Assembly: GCA_040752215.1 (NCBI GenBank)
Contig: JBFMEX010000065.1
Coordinates: 1 to 19,346, forward strand
DNA: 19,346 nucleotides
Reading direction: 5' to 3'
Origin: JBFMEX01 sp040752215
GTDB taxonomy: Bacteria; Pseudomonadota; Alphaproteobacteria; Rhizobiales; Hyphomicrobiaceae
The position numbers and the translations under genes were made by a program. Shown here in pieces: positions 1 to 6,543 of the stretch; the first letter of the stretch is position 1; every line of letters starts with the position of its first letter. The notes beneath the pieces were generated by a model. The model was not told the DNA's origin and ran no database searches. It was given only the letters and a program-made list of their open reading frames with translations.

Positions 1-2
1 CA

Positions 3-23
3 TCCCCTCCTCACGAGGGGGAG
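3..23. repeat. GC-rich palindrome at window edge
   Basis: CCCCTC at 4-9 pairs with GAGGGG at 15-20 around a five-base loop, just beyond the stop codon of the minus-strand hydrolase gene. It resembles the second hairpin of the intergenic element near 18053-18075, so it is either a member of the same dispersed family or a terminator stem for the hydrolase gene. There is no T-run, and the element may extend outside the window. Confidence 0.4.
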
Positions 24-33
24 CCGCGCGCAC

Positions 34-678
34 TCACGCGAGGCGCTCGGCGAATGCTGCGACCGCGTCAGCGGCGGCGGCGAGGTTGCCCTTACGCGTG
101 AAACCGGAGCCGCCGCGGGGCCCGAGGTCGTGGTCACCGTCTTCGGCCCAGTGCAGCGTGATCGACGGCGAAAGCGCGTAGCCCTCGACCTCGGCCCGCG
201 AGCCGAACGGATCGCGCTCGCCCTGCACGATCAGCGCCGGGCAGGCGAGCGCCGCCAGATGTGCGGTGCGCAGCGTCTCCGGCTTGCCGGGCGGATGGAA
301 CGGATAGCCGAGCACCACGAGCCCGGCGATCGCGCCCTCGGTATGGAGCCTGTCGGTGACGAGGCTGGCGATGCGCCCGCCCATCGACTTGCCGCCGATC
401 AGCAGCCGGGTGCCGGCCCGCAGCCTCGCGCGCACTGTGGCCACGGCCTCAAGGTACTCGCCGGTCAGCGCCTCGGCCTTCGGCGGCGGGCGCCGCCTGC
501 CGGCCTCGTGCCGCGCGGCCATGTAGGCGAGCTCGAAGCGATGTACCGCGATGCCGCGCGCAGCGATCAGCTCGGCCACCGACGTCAGGAACGGTGTCGT
601 CATGCCGGCCCCCGCGCCGTGCGCCAACAGCAGGTGCATGCGTGCGTCGACAGGTCCATCGGTCAGCAGCTCGATCAT
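34..678 (-). CDS. alpha/beta hydrolase of the KANL3/Tex30-like family
   Basis: This is a 214-residue cytosolic alpha/beta hydrolase with no signal peptide. Seen in the sequence: an oxyanion-type motif LLLAHGAGAG near residues 17-26, the nucleophile elbow G-K-S-M-G-G with Ser98, an acid residue in GERDPFG (Asp156), and His183 in GDHDLGP. These complete a Ser-Asp-His triad in the expected order. The length suits the small Tex30/dienelactone-hydrolase-like group. The ATG at 678 was chosen because a GGGGGAA ribosome site lies just upstream; an in-frame GTG or ATG further out would add 12 Arg/Gly-rich residues that do not look like part of the fold. It is divergent from the sterol desaturase gene. 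The substrate is unknown; an esterase or thioesterase role is only a family-level inference. Confidence 0.9.
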   Translation of the reverse strand: MIELLTDGPVDARMHLLLAHGAGAGMTTPFLTSVAELIAARGIAVHRFELAYMAARHEAGRRRPPPKAEALTGEYLEAVATVRARLRAGTRLLIGGKSMGGRIASLVTDRLHTEGAIAGLVVLGYPFHPPGKPETLRTAHLAALACPALIVQGERDPFGSRAEVEGYALSPSITLHWAEDGDHDLGPRGGSGFTRKGNLAAAADAVAAFAERLA

Positions 679-788
679 GGTTCCCCCCGGCCTGGCGCGG
701 CCCGAATGTCGCACGCACAGGGATTTGAGGCCCGCCTGCGCAGCGGCGCACTATATCCTCTGCCGAGAGATTCGATGGAGCCGGGACG

Positions 789-1616
789 ATGGAGCAAGTG
801 GGTGGATTGAGCGAGACGGCGCTTCGCTTCGGAGTGTTCGCCGGCGTGTTCGTGGTCATGGCGCTGCTCGAGCTTCTGCTCCCGAAGCGCAAGCTGACCG
901 CGCCGAAGTCGCGCCGCTGGCTGACCAACCTCACCATCGTCGGCATCGACAGCCTGATCGTGCGACTGATGGCGCTGACAGCGGTCCCGATCGCGGCGCT
1001 GGCGGCGGCCTTCTGGGCCGAGCAGACCGGCTTCGGCCTCTTCAACTGGCTCGGTTGGCCGCTGTGGCTCGAGATCGTGCTGGCGATCGTAATCCTCGAT
1101 TTCGCGATCTGGCTCCAGCACCTCGCCGCGCACAAGATCCCTGTTCTGTGGCGGCTGCATCAGATGCACCACGCCGACGTCGACATCGACGTGACGACCG
1201 CTATCCGTTTCCATCCGATCGAGATCGCGCTGTCGATGGTGTGGAAGATCCTGTGGGTGATCCCGCTCGGCGCGGCGCCGCTCGCGGTGCTGCTGTTCGA
1301 GGTGATCCTCAACGGCTGCGCGATGTTCAATCATGCCAACGTGGCGCTGCCCGGCTGGCTCGACCGGCTGCTGCGGATGGTGATCGTCACGCCTGACATG
1401 CATCGTGTGCACCACTCGGTCGAGCACCGCGAGCACGATTCCAACTATGGCTTCAATCTCTCGATCTGGGATCGGATGTTCGGCACGTATACGCCGCAGC
1501 CGGCCGCCGGCCACATCGCGATGACGATCGGACTGAAGCCTTACCAGTCGGAACAGCCGACGCGCGTGACGTGGAGCCTGATGGTGCCGTTTCGCCCGCT
1601 CGCGCGCGACGATTGA
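789..1616 (+). CDS. sterol desaturase / fatty acid hydroxylase family membrane protein
   Basis: A 275-residue integral membrane di-iron oxygenase candidate. It carries the eight-histidine signature in order: HxxxH (His111, His115), HxxHH (His124, His127, His128), additional histidines at 142 and 182, and HxxHH (His205, His208, His209). Hydrophobic stretches at about 13-31, 50-76, 92-109 and 146-180 place the histidine clusters on the cytoplasmic face, as in C-5 sterol desaturases and fatty acid hydroxylases. The family inserts hydroxyl groups or double bonds into lipids using O2; the bacterial substrate (hopanoid, fatty acid or ether lipid) cannot be read from this sequence. The leader contains TTGAGG at 725 and CTATAT at 751, but their spacing (20 bases) is too long for a convincing promoter. 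Confidence 0.93.
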   Translation: MEQVGGLSETALRFGVFAGVFVVMALLELLLPKRKLTAPKSRRWLTNLTIVGIDSLIVRLMALTAVPIAALAAAFWAEQTGFGLFNWLGWPLWLEIVLAIVILDFAIWLQHLAAHKIPVLWRLHQMHHADVDIDVTTAIRFHPIEIALSMVWKILWVIPLGAAPLAVLLFEVILNGCAMFNHANVALPGWLDRLLRMVIVTPDMHRVHHSVEHREHDSNYGFNLSIWDRMFGTYTPQPAAGHIAMTIGLKPYQSEQPTRVTWSLMVPFRPLARDD

Positions 1617-1727
1617 CGCCTCGGCCGCAATTCTGCCGCTCCTCTGTCGGAACCATGGCGCGTGTGGCGCGCGGGGCTGTATGCTCCGGGCGAGAGAAAT
1701 GTCGGAAGTCTCGCCGCGGAGGGAGCG

Positions 1728-2828
1728 ATGGCCATGCGACGTCTCGTGCCGCCGATGATCGCGGCACTGCTCGCGGCGTACGTCTCTATCGGCGCCGAGG
1801 CGGCCGAAAGGGATGCGGCCAAGCCCGCAGCCGCAAAAGCAACCCTTGGCACGCCCGCGGCAAAACCGTCTGACGCAAAGCCCGCCACCGGCGCGCTGGC
1901 GCCGGCTGCTGCGAAGATCGCGCCGGTCGCTGCCAAGACGCTGTTCGGCGCCGCCAAGGCCCCGGCGCCGCTCGCCGCACGCGCAATCGGCTACTACTCG
2001 CGTGGATGCCTGTCCGGCGCGCGCCAGCTCGCGATCGACGGCCCGGCGTGGCAGGCGATGCGCCTGTCGCGCAACCGCAATTGGGGCCATCCCGACCTCG
2101 TCGCCCTGGTCGAGCGCCTCGCCGACGAGGTGAAGCGAGAGGACGGATGGCCGGGCCTCCTCGTCGGTGACCTGTCGCAGCCGCGCGGCGGCCCGATGCT
2201 GACCGGACATGCGAGCCATCAGATCGGTCTCGATGCCGACATCTGGCTGACGCCGATGCCCGACCGGCGTCTCTCCGCCGACGAGCGCGAGACGCTCTCC
2301 GCGACCAACATGGTGGTCGACAACCAGCTCTCCGTCGATACGAAAGCGTGGACACCCGCACACGTGAATGTGCTGCGCCGCGCGGCGTCCTACGATGCGG
2401 TGGAGCGCATCCTCGTCCATCCTGCCATCAAGAAGGCGCTATGCGAGGCGGCTGGCCGCGATCGCAAATGGCTGCAGAAGGTGCGCCCGTATTGGGGGCA
2501 CAACTATCACTTCCACGTGCGCATCGGCTGTCCGAAGGGCTCGGCGAATTGCCGCGAGCAGTCTCCGCCGGCCGCCGACGACGGCTGCGGCAAGGAGCTC
2601 GACGACTGGTTCGCGCTGGTGACGGCGCCGCCGAAGCCGCCGCCCAAGGTGCCGCCGAAGCCGAAGCCGCCGCCGACGCTCGCCGACCTGCCGGCCGAGT
2701 GCCGGATGGTGCTCGAGAGCGACGCACAGGCGCCGAAAGCGGCAGCAGCGAAGACCCCGGCGCCTGGAGAGGCCGCGATCGTGCCGCCGGTACCAAAGCC
2801 GGCCAAACGCGCGGTCGCGGGCGAGTAG
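1728..2828 (+). CDS. mepA: penicillin-insensitive murein endopeptidase (M74 family)
   Basis: A 366-residue periplasmic metallopeptidase predicted to cut the D-Ala-meso-DAP cross-links of peptidoglycan. The zinc-site motifs are complete: GHASH (His161, His164) followed by Asp171, and WGHNYHFH (His258, His261, His263), matching E. coli MepA His110/113, Asp120 and His206/209/211. Conserved Cys residues follow in GCPKGSANC and DDGC. The ATG at 1728 is chosen for the GGAGGGA site immediately upstream and the Sec signal peptide it gives (MAMRR plus a hydrophobic run ending in AEA). Two low-complexity additions distinguish it from E. coli MepA: an Ala/Lys/Pro-rich linker at about residues 27-80, and a Pro/Lys tract followed by an Ala/Pro tail after about residue 304. 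A short stem (1689-1695 with 1709-1715) precedes the ribosome site. Confidence 0.95.
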   Translation: MAMRRLVPPMIAALLAAYVSIGAEAAERDAAKPAAAKATLGTPAAKPSDAKPATGALAPAAAKIAPVAAKTLFGAAKAPAPLAARAIGYYSRGCLSGARQLAIDGPAWQAMRLSRNRNWGHPDLVALVERLADEVKREDGWPGLLVGDLSQPRGGPMLTGHASHQIGLDADIWLTPMPDRRLSADERETLSATNMVVDNQLSVDTKAWTPAHVNVLRRAASYDAVERILVHPAIKKALCEAAGRDRKWLQKVRPYWGHNYHFHVRIGCPKGSANCREQSPPAADDGCGKELDDWFALVTAPPKPPPKVPPKPKPPPTLADLPAECRMVLESDAQAPKAAAAKTPAPGEAAIVPPVPKPAKRAVAGE

Positions 2829-2834
2829 GGCGAG

Positions 2835-2863
2835 GACACGAGCGGCGCGTTGCCGCCCGTGTC
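2835..2863. terminator. bidirectional hairpin between mepA and the small secreted gene
   Basis: GACACG (2835-2840) pairs with CGTGTC (2858-2863), and GCGGC (2842-2846) pairs with GCCGC (2852-2856) around a five-base loop, with one A/C mismatch. It lies 6 bases after the mepA stop and 15 bases beyond the stop of the convergent gene. There is no T-run on either side, so factor-independent termination is uncertain. Confidence 0.55.
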
Positions 2864-2878
2864 GTCATGCGCGGGTGA

Positions 2879-3001
2879 TCACTTGCCGGACTTGTAGGTG
2901 TCCCAGATGCCGTGCACGGTGAACGTGTCGGCGTGGGCCGAGATGGCGCCGGTCGAGACGATGGCGAGGGTCGCGAGGGCGGCGAGGACGAAGGACTTCA
3001 T
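2879..3001 (-). CDS. 40-residue secreted mini-protein of unknown function
   Basis: A very short gene on the minus strand starts at the ATG of 3001 and stops with TGA at 2879. An AGGAGA ribosome site precedes the start at good spacing. The product begins MKSFVLAALATLAIVS, a textbook Sec signal peptide with positive n-region and hydrophobic core, and has an AHA cleavage motif. Predicted cleavage leaves only DTFTVHGIWDTYKSGK, 16 residues, exported to the periplasm. Third codon positions are almost all G or C, as in neighbouring real genes. It converges on mepA across a strong hairpin. I cannot name a family. Candidate roles, all unproven, are a small periplasmic effector, a stress peptide, or a stable by-product of the signal peptide. 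A longer reading frame overlapping it in another phase (to 3098) has no ribosome site and an Arg/His-rich composition, and is rejected. Confidence 0.72.
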   Translation of the reverse strand: MKSFVLAALATLAIVSTGAISAHADTFTVHGIWDTYKSGK

Positions 3002-3178
3002 GGCTGTTCTCCTGTGATCTTGCCTGGTTTCGGACCACACCCGCGGCGTCCGCCCAATCGGGCCTCGACGTCTCGGGCGTCGTCATGGCTGAGAACACGG
3101 GAGCCGACCGCGCTGGACGCAGACTCGTGTTGACGATTCCGTCATCGCCTCGTGAGGTCCGGTGTCCGGCTCCCCCGC

Positions 3179-3307
3179 CTACCGTGTGGTCACCACCGCC
3201 TCCAAGTACGCGCTCGGCACCATCAGCGTGTCGGGGCCGCCGCAGTTGAAATGATCGAGCAACGCGAGGATGTCGCGCGCGAGCGCGGCCTGCCCGGCCT
3301 CGTCGAG
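3179..3307 (-). pseudogene. C-terminal remnant of a methyltransferase-like gene
   Basis: The minus strand reads ALDEAGQAALARDILALLDH followed by a stretch ending in VPSAYLEAVVTTR and a TAG stop at 3179-3181. From memory of the family, the pattern of a helix ending in an Asn-Gly region followed by V-P-S-x-Y-L-E-x-V-V-T resembles the C-terminus of class I SAM-dependent methyltransferases. Codons here have GC-rich third positions. Upstream of about 3307 the same frame turns into Arg/Gln-rich antisense of the adjacent AraC fragment, so the rest of the gene is missing. The family call is tentative; a search of these roughly 42 residues would settle it. Confidence 0.35.
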
Positions 3308-3520
3308 CGCTTCACGGAGCTCGTCGGGACGCCGCCGATCCGCTACCTGACGTGCTGGCGGCTGCACACCGCCAAGCTGCAGCTTCGCGAGACTCGACGA
3401 TCGATCGCCGACCTCGCCCATTCTCTCGGCTACGACTCCGAGGAGGCCTTCAGCCGCGCGTTCAAGCGCACCGTCGGCGTCTCCCCCGCCCGCTGGCGCG
3501 AGCAGGAACGAGTGGCGTGA
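3251..3520 (+). pseudogene. truncated AraC-family regulator, DNA-binding C-terminus only
   Basis: From about 3299 the translation matches the second half of an AraC DNA-binding domain: LVERFTELVGTPPIRYLTCW, then SIADLAHSLGYDSEEAFSRA and FKRTVGVSPARW. This covers the end of the first helix-turn-helix, the linker helix and the second helix-turn-helix. The N-terminal cupin sensor and most of the first helix-turn-helix are absent. The only upstream ATG in frame (3251) would give 89 residues, of which the first 16 are antisense to the methyltransferase-like remnant. No convincing ribosome site precedes it. Intact family members are roughly 300 residues. Expression of the fragment cannot be excluded, but it lacks one of its two DNA-recognition helices. 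Confidence 0.8.
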
Positions 3521-3535
3521 GCGTGCGCCAGCGTC

Positions 3536-4210
3536 TCACCCCGCCGGGTCCACTCGGCGCGAGGTCGAGGGGTTGACGCGGAACCAGCCGGCGATGGCGC
3601 GCCGCGTGCGGGTAGCGGGCCGCACCTCATGCGGGATTTCCTCGGACAGGAACAGCACCAGCGTGCCGGCCTCGGGCAGCACCTCGGCGGCAGGCGCGCC
3701 ATCCTCGTTCCGGCGCCAGATCACGAGCTGGCCGCCGTGCTCTTCGCGCCAGTCCTCGTTGAGATAGAGCACCAGCGACACGACCCTGTTCCTCGTTCCG
3801 GCAAGGCTATCGAGATGACGCGCGTAGAAGCCGCCCGGCGGATAGCTGAGGTGCTGCGCCTCGAAGTCGAACAGGCCGAGAAAAAGCCGCCGATTGATAG
3901 CGGTCCGGAGCGTCTCGGCGACGGCGAGGAAGCGGCGCTCGGATGCGTCCGCGTCGTCGATCCATCGTGCGTCGGCCTGTCGGATAGCCGTCTCGTGCGC
4001 GCGCCCGGCGCCGCGGCCGAGGCCCGCTGGCGCCAGCTCGCCTGCTGCCTCGTGAAGCATCGCCGATTGGCGCAGCGCCGCGACGAGATCGGCGGGGAGG
4101 AGGTCACATGCGACCGCGAGACCGTCGGCGGCGAGCGACTCGACGAGTGCATCGATGCGCACCGGATCGAGCGTGTCCTCGGCCGTCGCCGCCGCTGCCG
4201 GCGAGGTCAC
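3536..4210 (-). CDS. 2-oxoglutarate/Fe(II)-dependent oxygenase, prolyl-4-hydroxylase type
   Basis: A 224-residue cytosolic protein with a double-stranded beta-helix oxygenase domain in its C-terminal half. The iron ligands are His132 and Asp134 in YARHLDS and His194 in IPHEVRP; the Arg at about residue 204 in TRTRRAIAGWF would bind 2-oxoglutarate. The stretches YPPGGFY and VLYLNEDW are typical of the P4H/SM-20 group, which hydroxylates protein side chains while decarboxylating 2-oxoglutarate. The GTG at 4210 is chosen because it overlaps the msrA stop as GTGA, a common translational-coupling arrangement. An ATG at 4243 would overlap msrA by 37 bases and add 11 mostly Arg residues. The neighbour suggests a link to oxidative protein modification, which is inference. 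The substrate is unknown. Confidence 0.9.
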   Translation of the reverse strand: MTSPAAAATAEDTLDPVRIDALVESLAADGLAVACDLLPADLVAALRQSAMLHEAAGELAPAGLGRGAGRAHETAIRQADARWIDDADASERRFLAVAETLRTAINRRLFLGLFDFEAQHLSYPPGGFYARHLDSLAGTRNRVVSLVLYLNEDWREEHGGQLVIWRRNEDGAPAAEVLPEAGTLVLFLSEEIPHEVRPATRTRRAIAGWFRVNPSTSRRVDPAG

Positions 4211-4869
4211 GTCGCGCTCGCGACGCCGGTACCGATCGGACACGAGACGCCGGTGCCGCCGAGCCCGCAGTAGCCATGCGGAACCTTGGCCAGGTACTGC
4301 TGGTGGTAGTCCTCGGCGAAGTAGAACGTCGGCGCGGGAAGGATCTCGGTGGTGATCGCGCCAAGGCCCGCCGCCGAAAGCACGCGCTGATAGGCGGCCT
4401 TCGAGGCCTCCGCTGCGGCCCGCTGCGTGTCGTTGTAGACGTAGATGCCGGAGCGGTACTGGGTGCCGACGTCGTTGCCCTGGCGCATGCCCTGGGTCGG
4501 ATCGTGGCTCTCCCAGAACGTCTTGAGCAGCGTCTCATAGGAAACCATGGCCGGATCGAAAACGACGAGCACCACCTCGTTGTGGCCGGTGCGCCCGGAG
4601 CATACCTCCTCGTAGGTCGGATTGGGCGTGAAGCCGCCCGCATAGCCGACCGCGGTGATCCAGATGCCGCTGCCGAGTTGCCAGAATTTGCGCTCCGCGC
4701 CCCAGAAGCAGCCCATGCCGAGCATCGCCGTCTCGCTGCCCTCGGGATAGGGCCCGTGCAGCGGGCGCGAGAGGACGTGATGCAGCGTGGCGGTCGGGAT
4801 CGGCGACGCGCGGCCGGGAAGGGCCGTTTCGGCCGTCGGCATCTCGGTCTTCTTGCGGAAGAACAGCAT
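4207..4869 (-). CDS. msrA: peptide-methionine (S)-S-oxide reductase MsrA
   Basis: A 220-residue enzyme reducing methionine-S-sulfoxide in proteins and free methionine, using thioredoxin as reductant. The catalytic motif GCFWGAE carries Cys54 and is followed by the family stretch VGYAGGF and the segment YEEVCSGRTGHNEVV. C-terminal Cys201 and Cys210 (HGYCGLGG, VSCPIG) match the recycling cysteines Cys198 and Cys206 of E. coli MsrA. The E. coli-like N-terminal extension (about 45 residues before the core) is present. The ATG at 4869 is preferred to one at 4932, which would add an unrelated 21-residue leader overlapping the AT-rich promoter region. The coding end overlaps the GTG of the downstream oxygenase, so the two form a probable two-gene operon. 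There is no signal peptide, so it is cytosolic. Confidence 0.97.
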   Translation of the reverse strand: MLFFRKKTEMPTAETALPGRASPIPTATLHHVLSRPLHGPYPEGSETAMLGMGCFWGAERKFWQLGSGIWITAVGYAGGFTPNPTYEEVCSGRTGHNEVVLVVFDPAMVSYETLLKTFWESHDPTQGMRQGNDVGTQYRSGIYVYNDTQRAAAEASKAAYQRVLSAAGLGAITTEILPAPTFYFAEDYHQQYLAKVPHGYCGLGGTGVSCPIGTGVASAT

Positions 4870-5001
4870 GGCGGCACCCGGTTCAGGTTGCGAGCTACGA
4901 CTGATATAGTACGTCCCGATCCCAGCCGGCACAGGGGCTACCGGTCACGATTTCGGGAAACGGCGCATCATGGGCTGGGCCGGAGAAGGAGGGAGGACGC
5001 G

Positions 5002-5856
5002 ATGGCAGAAGCAATTGCGGGCGGCGAGCCTCTGGCCGGACCGACGCCGCCACAGAGCGCGGCTCCCACTCCGGTCGCGGTCGAGAAGAACGTTCGCCGC
5101 GTCTATCGCGCCGGTGGTGGGCGGCGGGCGGCATTCTCGGCCGTCTTCCTGCTGCTGCTGCCATTCTTCGCCAGCCTCGGGCCGATGCTGTGGGCGCGCG
5201 TGAGCCAGGGCCATTGGCTCGGCACGCCCGGCCTCGTCGTACTGGCGATCGGCTTCACGGCGATCATGGGGCTGATTCTGGTCGAGCTGCTGCATTCGAT
5301 CCGCTCGCGCGTCGAGCTCGGCGAGAAGGCGGTGCGCCTGACGCTGCCTTCGGGTCGCGGCCCCACGCCGAAGCTCATGTACCGCACGCACGAGGTCCCC
5401 TATGCCGACATCGAGGCGATCGAGACCCGGCGCGAGCTCTATGGTGGCGCGCTGGCGCCGGTGCTGCTCAAGGGCTCGCGGCTGATGCTCAAGGACGGCA
5501 CTGCGATCCCGCTCGGGTATGTCAGCGACGCCAATGTCGACCCGGCGTTCCCGTTCAACGAGATCGCCGAGCGCATCGCCGCCCGGGCCGGATTGAACGT
5601 GACCGATCGGGGCACCGTGCGCCGCTCGGTGCCGCGGAAGATGCTCGGCATCAAGGCCAGCGAGGACGACGGTGCGCCGATCGAGCAGGCGATGCTCGAC
5701 GAGCTCAACAGGCGTCACTATCGCCTCGTGCTCGGAATCATCGGCGGATTGGTGGCGCTGATCGCGGTCGGCATCGTGATGGACGTCGTCAGCGAGACCG
5801 CGCCGCCGACGGTGGCTGCACCGGCCGCGTCGGCTCCGGCCAAGCCCGCGCGCTGA
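5002..5856 (+). CDS. three-helix membrane protein with a central soluble domain, unknown function
   Basis: A 284-residue protein that I do not recognise as a named family. An AGGAGGGAGG ribosome site sits directly before the ATG. The N-terminal 35 residues are Ala/Pro-rich. Two transmembrane helices follow at about 42-64 and 74-98, then a soluble domain of roughly 140 residues containing alternating beta-type segments (VRLTLP, VPYADIEAIETRREL, RLMLKDGTAIPLGYV) that resembles bacterial PH-like domains. A third helix lies at about 242-262, before a short Ala/Pro/Lys tail. The PH-like reading is only a structural impression. It is divergent from msrA across 132 bases that include a TATAGT hexamer at 4905-4910, a plausible -10 element for this gene although no good -35 is visible. 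It ends 18 bases from a convergent gene. Confidence 0.85.
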   Translation: MAEAIAGGEPLAGPTPPQSAAPTPVAVEKNVRRVYRAGGGRRAAFSAVFLLLLPFFASLGPMLWARVSQGHWLGTPGLVVLAIGFTAIMGLILVELLHSIRSRVELGEKAVRLTLPSGRGPTPKLMYRTHEVPYADIEAIETRRELYGGALAPVLLKGSRLMLKDGTAIPLGYVSDANVDPAFPFNEIAERIAARAGLNVTDRGTVRRSVPRKMLGIKASEDDGAPIEQAMLDELNRRHYRLVLGIIGGLVALIAVGIVMDVVSETAPPTVAAPAASAPAKPAR

Positions 5857-5874
5857 GAGGTCCGCAGAGCCGCT

Positions 5875-6189
5875 TCAATTGGCGTAGATGTTGATGCGCC
5901 GCCGCCGCCGGCCGAGGAAGCCGAGCAGCAGCCCGAGCCCGCCGAACAGCACGAACGTCGGCAGCCCGATCAGCGAGCGAATCAGCGGGTCCCACAGCCA
6001 CGCAGGCGCGCCGCGCACCACCGCGGCTTCAGCCCGCTCCAGCGAGCCGGGCGCGATCTGCTTCCAATGGGCGGCGAGCGAGGTGGCGTCGAAGCCGCCG
6101 CTGCGGCCGAGCCACGGCGAGGCGTCGGCGACCAGCGCCAGAACCGCGATCAGCAGACACAGTCCGGCGAGCAGTCTGAGCACGGGCAT
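5875..6189 (-). CDS. small two-helix membrane protein, unknown function
   Basis: A 104-residue protein with a hydrophobic helix at the N-terminus (VLRLLAGLCLLIAVLALVA), a soluble segment of about 50 residues with several Trp (HWKQIAPGS, PAWLWDP), a second helix (LPTFVLFGGLGLLLGFLG), and a basic end RRRRRINIYAN. The ATG at 6189 has GGAGG six bases upstream. An upstream GTG at 6204 adds only MRRRR and lacks that spacing. The polybasic stretch after the second helix suggests both ends are cytoplasmic with the Trp-containing loop in the periplasm. I recognise no catalytic motif. It is convergent with the gene at 5002 and transcribed away from the tRNA. A hairpin at 6208-6228 lies in its leader. 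Confidence 0.78.
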   Translation of the reverse strand: MPVLRLLAGLCLLIAVLALVADASPWLGRSGGFDATSLAAHWKQIAPGSLERAEAAVVRGAPAWLWDPLIRSLIGLPTFVLFGGLGLLLGFLGRRRRRINIYAN

Positions 6190-6207
6190 GCGACGCCTCC
6201 GCACCTC

Positions 6208-6228
6208 TCGCCTCGGGACGCGAGGCGA
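6208..6228. promoter_or_regulatory. leader hairpin upstream of the small membrane protein
   Basis: TCGCCTCG at 6208-6215 pairs perfectly with CGAGGCGA at 6221-6228 around a five-base loop. It begins 18 bases beyond the ATG at 6189, so the transcript of that gene probably carries it just before the ribosome site. It could be an attenuator stem or an operator; the sequence does not distinguish these. Confidence 0.35.
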
Positions 6229-6322
6229 TCACCTCCCGCTAGCCAAATTGCCGGCCGCTGGCAAGGCCTTGGCACCACTCGCCGGGGCTTGCGAAGCGCC
6301 GCCCCGCGGCTGGGATCGTCGC

Positions 6323-6350
6323 TTGCGCGGGTCGGCTTTGCCGCTATAGT
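6323..6350 (+). promoter_or_regulatory. sigma-70-type promoter of tRNA-Ser
   Basis: TTGCGC (6323-6328) and TATAGT (6345-6350) are 16 bases apart. The predicted start near 6357 would leave a leader of about 16 bases before the mature 5' end at 6373, normal for a stable RNA gene. Confidence 0.55.
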
Positions 6351-6372
6351 GCGCCCGCTCCGAGCGTGCCGA

Positions 6373-6462
6373 GGAGGGGTGGCCGAGTGGTTGAAGGCGC
6401 ACGCCTGGAACGCGTGTAGGCGGGCAACCGTCTCGTGGGTTCGAATCCCACCCCCTCCGCCA
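6373..6462 (+). tRNA. tRNA-Ser (anticodon GGA)
   Basis: The cloverleaf can be traced by eye. The acceptor GGAGGGG (6373-6379) pairs with CCCCTCC (6452-6458), followed by discriminator G and an encoded CCA. The D arm is GCC...GGC. The anticodon stem CACGC/GCGTG encloses loop CTGGAAC with anticodon GGA, reading UCC and UCU. A long class II variable arm follows, and the T arm GTGGG/CCCAC holds TTCGAAT. The 90-base length including CCA is normal for tRNA-Ser. It stands alone and is convergent with the aminotransferase gene. The 30 bases after it are strikingly AT-rich. Confidence 0.98.
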
Positions 6463-6543
6463 TAACTTATTGATTATCAAAATAAATTAGTACTTGTCCG
6501 CGGGGGGTTCAGCGCGGCAGGCACGTCGCCCTCGCGCCGGCCC

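Noticed and set aside
675..2420. A 581-codon minus-strand frame across the desaturase and mepA genes
   Set aside because: It is antisense to two well-supported genes and has Arg/His/Asp-rich composition with no recognisable motif.
6470..6480. TTGA-TTA-TCAA resembling an FNR/FixK box after the tRNA
   Set aside because: The spacing is wrong for the TTGAT-N4-ATCAA consensus, and it lies between two convergent genes rather than in a promoter.
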